This document shows positions 42,835 through 48,067 of a DNA stretch of 48,067 nucleotides, in pieces. The position numbers and the translations under genes were made by a program. The stretch lies in assembly GCA_003645255.1 (NCBI GenBank), contig QNES01000011.1:1-48067 (forward strand), given 5' to 3'. This DNA comes from Gammaproteobacteria bacterium (GTDB taxonomy: Bacteria; Pseudomonadota; Gammaproteobacteria; Beggiatoales; Beggiatoaceae). Within the stretch, counting starts at the first letter, position 1. The number at the start of each line of letters is the position of its first letter. The notes beneath the pieces were generated by a model. That model was not told where the DNA came from. It did no database searches and saw only the letters and a program-made list of their open reading frames with translations.

Positions 42835-43241
42835 TTTCAATGCGCCCCTATTTGTTGCGGGCTTTGTATGATTGGATTGTTGATAATGGATTAACTCCTC
42901 ATCTATTAGTGAATGCTGAACACGAACAGGTGGAAGTGCCTAACCAATATATCGAAAATGGTCAAATTATTTTAAATATTTCACAATCCGCCGTACAGAG
43001 TTTAAACTTAGATAATGATTGGGTTACTTTTACAGCCAGATTTTCTGGGCAACCCTTTTCTGTATTTGTCCCCGTTGTTGCGGTGTTAGCGATTTATGCT
43101 AAAGAAAATGGTAAGGGGATGTTTTTTCAAGCGGAAGACTCTGATGGGGAAAATGTGCCACTTCCAGGGCAGCCGTTACCTCCCCCGTCTCCTAAAAAAC
43201 CCCCTCGCCGTTCTAAACCCATACTTAGACGGGTGAAATAG
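42831..43241 (+). CDS. sspB: ClpXP specificity-enhancing factor SspB
   Basis: 136 residues. MISMRPYLLRALYDWIVDNGLTPHLLV (a contiguous N-terminal block), QIILNISQSAVQSL and FSVFVPVVAVLAIYAKENG match SspB, which tethers ssrA-tagged proteins to ClpXP. The tail is Pro- and basic-rich (PLPPPSPKKPPRR...), ending KPILRRVK, the ClpX-docking peptide type. The start overlaps sspA by four bases. The 3' end overlaps the convergent DUF3301 gene by 17 bp. Confidence 0.93.
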   Translation: MISMRPYLLRALYDWIVDNGLTPHLLVNAEHEQVEVPNQYIENGQIILNISQSAVQSLNLDNDWVTFTARFSGQPFSVFVPVVAVLAIYAKENGKGMFFQAEDSDGENVPLPGQPLPPPSPKKPPRRSKPILRRVK

Positions 43242-43551
43242 TTCTTTGCACATAGCCTGGCATCTCTAACATTTCCAAGGAGATGCCACGCATAATCAGG
43301 GTTCCTTGCCGCCTGTTATAACCGCCATCAGAAAATTCAAATTGGTAAACTCTTTGCAAACTTAATCTACCACGATGATTGCGCTTTAAACGGAGCCGTA
43401 CTAAAGCAAGCGTGTCATCTAATAATTGTAGCTGTAATTGGGCACACATTTGTTTAGCGAAAGATTTCGCTATTTCTTGACATTGCAGCGTATCATACCA
43501 AAACCAGGCTCCAAATCCGAGTATAGCGAGCAAAGTAATTTTTTCTATCAT
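43225..43551 (-). CDS. DUF3301 membrane-anchored protein
   Basis: 108 residues. A short N-terminal hydrophobic helix (ITLLAILGFGAWFWYDTL) is followed by AKQMCAQLQLQLLDDTLALVRLRLKRN and VYQFEFSDGGYNRRQGTLIMRG, the DUF3301 pattern common in gammaproteobacteria. Function unknown. It is convergent with sspB and overlaps it by 17 bp. Confidence 0.82.
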   Translation of the reverse strand: MIEKITLLAILGFGAWFWYDTLQCQEIAKSFAKQMCAQLQLQLLDDTLALVRLRLKRNHRGRLSLQRVYQFEFSDGGYNRRQGTLIMRGISLEMLEMPGYVQRTISPV

Positions 43552-43681
43552 AATAATTGGGGATTGAGTATTGGGAGTGACTAATTATATAATGATTAGA
43601 CTTATGATGTGTGTCCATCAGATTGTGAAAATTTAAAATGCTTTAAAGAAATAATATCGTTTTTTAGATAAATAGTTTCAT

Positions 43682-43711
43682 AAGGGCGATAACAAAAGTC
43701 CGCCCCTACAT
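43682..43711. repeat. GGGGCGGA stem-loop repeat
   Basis: AAGGGCGATAACAAAAGTCCGCCCCTACAT is a member of the TGTAGGGGC stem-loop family, in the 190-bp gap before the phytase gene. The stem is imperfect. Confidence 0.4.
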
Positions 43712-43743
43712 CTCATAATTCACAATTAGAAAGTTTTATTAAT

Positions 43744-45111
43744 ATGAAAATTTTTTTAATATTCAGTTTAGTCATTATCCTGATTGGCAATGCTGTTGAG
43801 GGTGAAGTGGGTATTTTTTTACCTGAAGTCGTTGTTATACCTGAAAACTCAACCTTTTCCGTCAAACTTCGTCAGGTGGAAAATGATGAATTTATTGTTG
43901 AACCTGACAGTATGACAGCCATTAAAAGTTCCATAACGAACTATAATCTAGATACAAAAAGTCTTTATATTCCCTCTATCTCCATAGGAGATCAGCACTA
44001 CAATCAAGTACAATTGGAATTGGTAACGCCTATTACTAATCCCTTTCGTTTTCGCCTGGTATCTATGGAAATTGACAAGAATATCTTAAAAAATGTGTCA
44101 GCAACCTTGGAAACTAAACCTGTACGAGTAAGTGGTGATGCGGCAGATGATCCGGCTATTTGGATTCATCCTATTGATCCAAGTCAAAGTCTGATTATCG
44201 GAACCCAAAAAAAGGGCGGGCTGGCAGTTTATGATTTGGCTGGTCAAGAAATTCAGTATTTGCCTCATGGTCATTTCAACAATGTTGATCTTCGTTACTA
44301 TTTTCCTTTACAAGATAAAAAGTTTGCTATAGTCGCTGCGAGTAATCGTACTAACGATAGTATTGCCATTTATAAAGTCAACCCAGTGACTGGCAGTTTA
44401 GAAGATATTGCAGCCCATACTCTTTTTGTGGGGCTTAAAGATATCACTTATGGTCTGTGTATGTACCATAGTCTTTCATCTGACAAATACTATGTGTTTA
44501 TCAATGATAAAGGCGGTGCAGTTGAACAATGGGAAATCTTTGATAATGGTAATGGACTGGTTGATGCAAGCTTAGTGCGCCGCTTTCGAGTTGATTCAAT
44601 TGTTGAGGGATGTGTGGCAGATGACGTGCTTGGTCATTTTTATCTGGGGGAAGAAAAGGTGGGTATTTGGAAATTCAATGCTGAACCGGATGGTGGTAAT
44701 AAGGGATATCTTATTGATACCACTCGTAAAGGAAACCTGACTCCAGAAGTTGAGGGCTTGACTATTTATTATTTGAGTGAAACCGAAGGTTATCTAATCG
44801 CTTCTAATCAGGGTAATAATACTTTCACGGTTTACAATCGTACTGGTGATAATGAATATTTGGGTAAATTTCGTATTATTGCTAATAAAGTATTAGGCAT
44901 TGATGCGGTTGAAGAAACTGATGGTATTGATGTGATCAATATGCCATTGGGTGAAGCCTTTCCTTATGGTGTTTTTATTGTTCAAGATGGCAAAAATGTT
45001 GATCCGGTTGAAAATCAAAACTTTAAATTGGTGCCGTGGGAAAAGATTGCTGATGCTTTAGGATTGAAAAAGGAAAGTTCGTATCATCTAAGAGGCAAGG
45101 GACAACGCTGA
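43744..45111 (+). CDS. Secreted beta-propeller phytase
   Basis: 455 residues. A signal peptide (1-20) leads to an N-terminal beta-rich module (about 25-110, with LYIPSISIGDQHYNQVQLEL) of a type common in filamentous sulfur bacteria. A beta-propeller phytase domain begins at about 125: DDPAIWIHP (135-143), GTQKKGGLAVYDLAG, HFNNVDLRY, EGCVADDVLGHFYLGEE and EVEGLTIYY are the Ca- and phosphate-site blocks of 3-phytases. It would release phosphate from inositol hexakisphosphate outside the cytoplasm. No Pho box was recognised upstream. Confidence 0.88.
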   Translation: MKIFLIFSLVIILIGNAVEGEVGIFLPEVVVIPENSTFSVKLRQVENDEFIVEPDSMTAIKSSITNYNLDTKSLYIPSISIGDQHYNQVQLELVTPITNPFRFRLVSMEIDKNILKNVSATLETKPVRVSGDAADDPAIWIHPIDPSQSLIIGTQKKGGLAVYDLAGQEIQYLPHGHFNNVDLRYYFPLQDKKFAIVAASNRTNDSIAIYKVNPVTGSLEDIAAHTLFVGLKDITYGLCMYHSLSSDKYYVFINDKGGAVEQWEIFDNGNGLVDASLVRRFRVDSIVEGCVADDVLGHFYLGEEKVGIWKFNAEPDGGNKGYLIDTTRKGNLTPEVEGLTIYYLSETEGYLIASNQGNNTFTVYNRTGDNEYLGKFRIIANKVLGIDAVEETDGIDVINMPLGEAFPYGVFIVQDGKNVDPVENQNFKLVPWEKIADALGLKKESSYHLRGKGQR

Positions 45112-45127
45112 AAATAATATAATGAGT

Positions 45128-45160
45128 AGAAATCCGATTTTTGGAAAAAATCGGATTTCT
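45128..45160. terminator. AGAAATCCGATTTTT palindrome between convergent genes
   Basis: A perfect AGAAATCCGATTTTT hairpin with its complement between the phytase stop and the convergent hydrolase stop. It could terminate both transcripts. Confidence 0.7.
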
Positions 45161-45181
45161 TGAAATAAGACGAGATAAACA

Positions 45182-45976
45182 CTATTTTTTGAATTTTAAC
45201 AGCTTGGCTAGTAAAGAATTCAATAATGAACCATCTGTAGTTTGCAAACTATGTGTACCTACGCTAGTCACTGTCATCGCCATGCCGCGCAATGCTGGCA
45301 CATCGTTCATATCTTGACTATAGGGGGCTACCCATTGATCACCTTTCACTCTAACAATAGAGACATAGAAGGCTTTTGGATGAGGTTGGCGATTGAGCCA
45401 AAATAATAAAGTCGCCGGCGACTCTCTTGTTAAATCCCTATAAAGCCCCTTACTACGATTAATCGTATTTAAGCCAAGAAAAGGGGCTACCCAACTGAAA
45501 GGGCTATTACTTAATCCCGTTCCCAATTCTGCTTTATCTGTTCCTAAATGAGGACTCGCAATTGTTATCAGTCCTTGTATTGGGATGCCACTGACTACCA
45601 TTACCAAACGTGCCACTACACCACCAGCCGAATGCCCAACTAAAATCAATGAATTATTGGGATGTCTGGTTCGTAAATGTCTCAAATAAAAATCTAGCCG
45701 TTGCGCCTGTACACCTAATGGTGCTTCTGACGGTAGTGTGACAGTATAAATGTAACGTTCAAGGGGAGTGGGTACGATTCTGCTTGGTTCAGGTGCATTG
45801 GGAGATAAATGGCCAGCATTGCTCCAACCGGCTGGTTGTAAAGCCTGTACAATTCCACTAGATTGCCAAGCACTCCCATCACTTAAATAACCATGAATGA
45901 GAACTAATGTATGCCCTGCGTAGCTAGGCAAACTCAATAGCGAAATCAATAATAAGGTTAATATTTGCTTTAACAT
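45182..45976 (-). CDS. Secreted alpha/beta hydrolase (lipase/esterase-like)
   Basis: 264 residues. A signal peptide (1-20, ending PSYAG) leads directly into LVLIHGYLSDGSAW, the oxyanion loop. The nucleophile elbow GHSAGG has Ser116; a later Asp and His (DVPALRG, SVGTHSLQTTDG) may complete the triad. The nearest known group is PGAP1/lipase-like hydrolases, which cleave esters or release lipid-linked proteins. Substrate unknown. Confidence 0.85.
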   Translation of the reverse strand: MLKQILTLLLISLLSLPSYAGHTLVLIHGYLSDGSAWQSSGIVQALQPAGWSNAGHLSPNAPEPSRIVPTPLERYIYTVTLPSEAPLGVQAQRLDFYLRHLRTRHPNNSLILVGHSAGGVVARLVMVVSGIPIQGLITIASPHLGTDKAELGTGLSNSPFSWVAPFLGLNTINRSKGLYRDLTRESPATLLFWLNRQPHPKAFYVSIVRVKGDQWVAPYSQDMNDVPALRGMAMTVTSVGTHSLQTTDGSLLNSLLAKLLKFKK

Positions 45977-46003
45977 ATTCTTTGTTCCTTGAATTAACTA
46001 TTC

Positions 46004-46031
46004 AGGGCAACCATAAAGGATTGCCCCTACA
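46004..46031. repeat. TGTAGGGGCAAT stem-loop
   Basis: AGGGCAACC...GGATTGCCCCTACA, a member of the TGTAGGGGC family in reverse orientation, upstream of the hydrolase start. Confidence 0.5.
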
Positions 46032-46050
46032 CTGCTGTGTGTTCAGCTTT

Positions 46051-46083
46051 AAACCTGACAGGTTTTGGAAACCTGTCAGGTTT
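46051..46083. repeat. AAACCTGACAGGTTTT nested palindrome
   Basis: AAACCTGACAGGTTTT-GG-AAACCTGTCAGGTTT, nearly perfect, beyond the 3' end of the DHH gene. Probable terminator. Confidence 0.7.
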
Positions 46084-46101
46084 GATTCACCAAATAATTT
46101 A

Positions 46102-47034
46102 TTATTCTTCATTAATTATCTGGATAATTTCTTGCAAGATTAGGTTAGCTTGCTCATTGGGAATTTGGCAGGTACCTGCCTTTTCATGACCACCGCCACC
46201 GTATTTCAACATCAATTCACCAATATTGACTTTAGATGAGCGGTCAATAATTGATTTACCTACCGCCAGTACGGTATTTTGTTTTTGCAAACCCCACAAA
46301 ATATGAATGGAAATATTACACTCTGGATACAGCGCGTAAATAACAAAGCGATTACTGGTCAAAATTTCTTCTTCTTGACGTAAATCCAATATGACCACTT
46401 TCTTATAGATTTTAGAACACTTTTCAATCTGTGCTAATGATTTTTTTTGGTGTTCAATATACAAGTTCACACGTTCTTTGACATCCGGCAATTCTAAAAT
46501 TTCCTCAATGCTGTGTTTTTTACAATAACTAATTAACACCATCATCAATTCATAATTGGAAATGCGAAATTGTTTAAAACGCCCTAAGCCACTACGGGGA
46601 TCCATAATATAATTGAGTAGTACCCAACCTTTTGGAAATAGGATTTCTTCCCGGCTAAATTGAGCGGAATCCGCCTTATCTACCGCTAGAATCATTTCTT
46701 CACTGATATTCGGAAAAGTTTTTTTACCCCCGTAATAATTATAAACCACACGAGCGGCAGACGGTGCGTCGGGCTCAATAATATGATTATCCGGACGTTG
46801 CCCAGCAATTCTTATGGTTTCACTTAGATGATGGTCAAAAACAAGATAGGCTTCTGGCACATAAGGCAAATTGGTTGTAATATCATTAGCGTTAATTTCA
46901 ATTTTACCATCTTGCATATCTTTGGGATGGACAAACTTAATTTTATCAATTAAGTTAAGTTCCCTTAATAATACGGCACAAATTAAACCGTCAAAATCAC
47001 TTCGTGTTACCAAGCGATATTTTTTTTTGGGCAT
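46102..47034 (-). CDS. DHH-family phosphoesterase (exopolyphosphatase-like)
   Basis: 310 residues. TRSDFDGLICAVLL is the first metal motif (D13, D15), FDHHLSE carries the DHH motif, DKADSA the next Asp, and the DHHA1 end reads LKYGGGGHEKAGTCQI. This architecture (manganese-dependent, cytoplasmic) is shared by exopolyphosphatases, oligoribonucleases and cyclic-dinucleotide hydrolases; the substrate cannot be decided. No CBS or GGDEF domain is present. Confidence 0.85.
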   Translation of the reverse strand: MPKKKYRLVTRSDFDGLICAVLLRELNLIDKIKFVHPKDMQDGKIEINANDITTNLPYVPEAYLVFDHHLSETIRIAGQRPDNHIIEPDAPSAARVVYNYYGGKKTFPNISEEMILAVDKADSAQFSREEILFPKGWVLLNYIMDPRSGLGRFKQFRISNYELMMVLISYCKKHSIEEILELPDVKERVNLYIEHQKKSLAQIEKCSKIYKKVVILDLRQEEEILTSNRFVIYALYPECNISIHILWGLQKQNTVLAVGKSIIDRSSKVNIGELMLKYGGGGHEKAGTCQIPNEQANLILQEIIQIINEE

Positions 47035-47071
47035 ACTTGTTTACTCCAAAAATGAATTATTTTATTGTTAG

Positions 47072-47105
47072 TTACAAGGGCAGACACGTCGGTCTGCCCT
47101 TACAA
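47072..47105. repeat. AAGGGCAGAC stem-loop
   Basis: TTACAAGGGCAGACAC...GTCTGCCCTTACAA, a member of the TGTAGGGGC family with a nearly perfect stem, in the gap between mltD and the DHH gene. It could terminate mltD. Confidence 0.6.
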
Positions 47106-47147
47106 CTTTCGTCCATTATAATCAAAAAAATGATAGATACTTAATAA

Positions 47148-48067
47148 TTATAGTTGCGAAACTGAATCTCCGACTATCAAATGTTGACCAATACGAAGAG
47201 ACTTACCTTCAAGTTGGTTCCATTGACGGAGCGAAGTCACCGTTATGCCATAACGTTCGGCAATTCTCCATAAACTATCGCCTTTGCGAACTTGATGTTT
47301 TTGAGGATTGGCAGCAGCAGATAGAAGGTTAGTTTTCACTGAGGGTTGAGGTGCCAATTGAAAATGGCCTTTTTCCAATACCTCTACTTTGGTTAACATT
47401 AAATGCGTTGGTATTTTAGCGAGACGCTGCTTAAAGCGGCTAACTTTATGAATAGGAAGAATAATATAATGCGGTCCCATCGGTGCGGTCGCATCACGTC
47501 TATAACCTGGGTTTAAGCGTTTCAGTGCTGTAGGTGATATTCCTGCTAATCTGGCTACTAAAGATAAATTGATTTGTTGTCCAATATTTACCTGTTTCAA
47601 GTAGGGATAATTAGCAATGGGTTGCAACTTAATACCATATTCTTTAGGATTCGCCACAATGGTTGAGACTGCCAGCAATTTAGGTACGTATTTGCGTGTT
47701 TCCTTAGGTAAATCTAGTGACCAAAAATCAGTCGGTTTTTCGAGTGCCCGATTTTTCTTAATGGCTTTCCTTAAATTACCAGGTCCATAGTTATAGGCTG
47801 CCAGCGCAATTAACCAATCTTCATCAAAAGACCTGTGTAGCTTTTGTAAGTAATCTAATGCTGCCCTGGTTGAACTTATGATGTCACGTCGCCCATCGTA
47901 CCATTTATTTTGTACGAGTCCATAATATTTTCCAGTGGCAGGTACAAATTGCCATAAGCCAGCCGCGCTTTTATGTGATAGTGCCATTGGTTTGTAAGCA
48001 CTTTCAATGGCGGGTAATAAAGCGATTTCTAAAGGCATCCCCCTTTTTTCAATTTCTTCAACAATAT
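47148..48067 (-). CDS. mltD: Membrane-bound lytic transglycosylase D, C-terminal part
   Basis: The frame continues past the window edge: upstream of the internal Met it reads IVEEIEKRG. PLEIALLPAIESAY carries the catalytic Glu of family 1 lytic transglycosylases, followed by SAAGLWQFVPATGKYYGL and ALAAYNYGPGNL. The MltD-specific linker (LAGISPTALKRLNPGYRRD) precedes one C-terminal LysM domain (VRKGDSLWRIAERYGITVTSL). It cuts peptidoglycan in the periplasm. Signal peptide and first part lie beyond 48067. E. coli MltD has two LysM repeats; only one is evident here. Confidence 0.93.
   Translation of the reverse strand, partial: IVEEIEKRGMPLEIALLPAIESAYKPMALSHKSAAGLWQFVPATGKYYGLVQNKWYDGRRDIISSTRAALDYLQKLHRSFDEDWLIALAAYNYGPGNLRKAIKKNRALEKPTDFWSLDLPKETRKYVPKLLAVSTIVANPKEYGIKLQPIANYPYLKQVNIGQQINLSLVARLAGISPTALKRLNPGYRRDATAPMGPHYIILPIHKVSRFKQRLAKIPTHLMLTKVEVLEKGHFQLAPQPSVKTNLLSAAANPQKHQVRKGDSLWRIAERYGITVTSLRQWNQLEGKSLRIGQHLIVGDSVSQL

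Overview
The window looks like a chromosomal segment of an AT-rich gammaproteobacterium, most likely a filamentous sulfur oxidiser of the Beggiatoaceae/Thiotrichaceae. The petABC-sspAB gene order, an ispB-type prenyl synthase, a FeoC/LbtU iron locus with Fur boxes, and mltD are gammaproteobacterial. Direct TAACTGA heptamers beside genes are a recognised trait of marine Beggiatoaceae genomes. The intergenic DNA is full of short palindromes and small inverted-repeat elements. No database search was possible, so the taxonomic placement is inference.

Layout: 1-90 is the tail of an IS630-type transposase. 232-7380 holds a CYTH-CHAD triphosphatase, an unusual methyltransferase/beta-helix fusion, a truncated secreted-protein gene beside a MITE-like element, a second membrane-anchored beta-helix protein and a lone HicB. 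7510-14435 holds a TPR membrane protein, a YiiX-like papain-fold amidase, two histidine-kinase/receiver proteins and an MTA/MTI phosphorylase. 14436-22010 holds a frameshifted ARPP-1-like gene, decayed fragments, two paralogous membrane proteins, a GldG-like/DUF4340 pair and a broken AlkD-like gene. 22087-25844 is an envelope and iron island: feoC, two Fur boxes, an LbtU-type siderophore porin, a second porin and two lipoproteins, one with a rhodanese domain. Then come tRNA-Pro(CGG) and ispB.

28388-38520 is entirely on the minus strand. In transcription order it encodes a large TPR protein, a J-like protein whose HPD motif has become PPE, a GrpE-like factor, an Hsp70, a zinc-ribbon protein, an HTH-STAND ATPase, a membrane STAND ATPase and a Panacea-domain protein. 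The first five look like a dedicated, non-housekeeping Hsp70 machine and are the best candidate for an undescribed system. 39448-43241 is respiratory and housekeeping (petABC, sspAB). The right end has a DUF3301 protein, a secreted beta-propeller phytase, a secreted alpha/beta hydrolase, a DHH phosphoesterase and the 5'-truncated end of mltD.

Two sequence-level themes stand out. First, seven-base direct repeats built on TAAC sit directly upstream of at least seven start codons, always with TAAC on the coding strand; twice the last A of the array is the A of the ATG. Second, mobile or palindromic elements sit exactly at gene ends: a TAA-flanked MITE at the stop of the J-like gene, a relic of the same end at the stop of a membrane-protein gene, and a palindrome at the break point of the AlkD-like gene. 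Several disrupted genes differ from an intact frame by one missing base in a short homopolymer, so sequencing error must be weighed against real decay.
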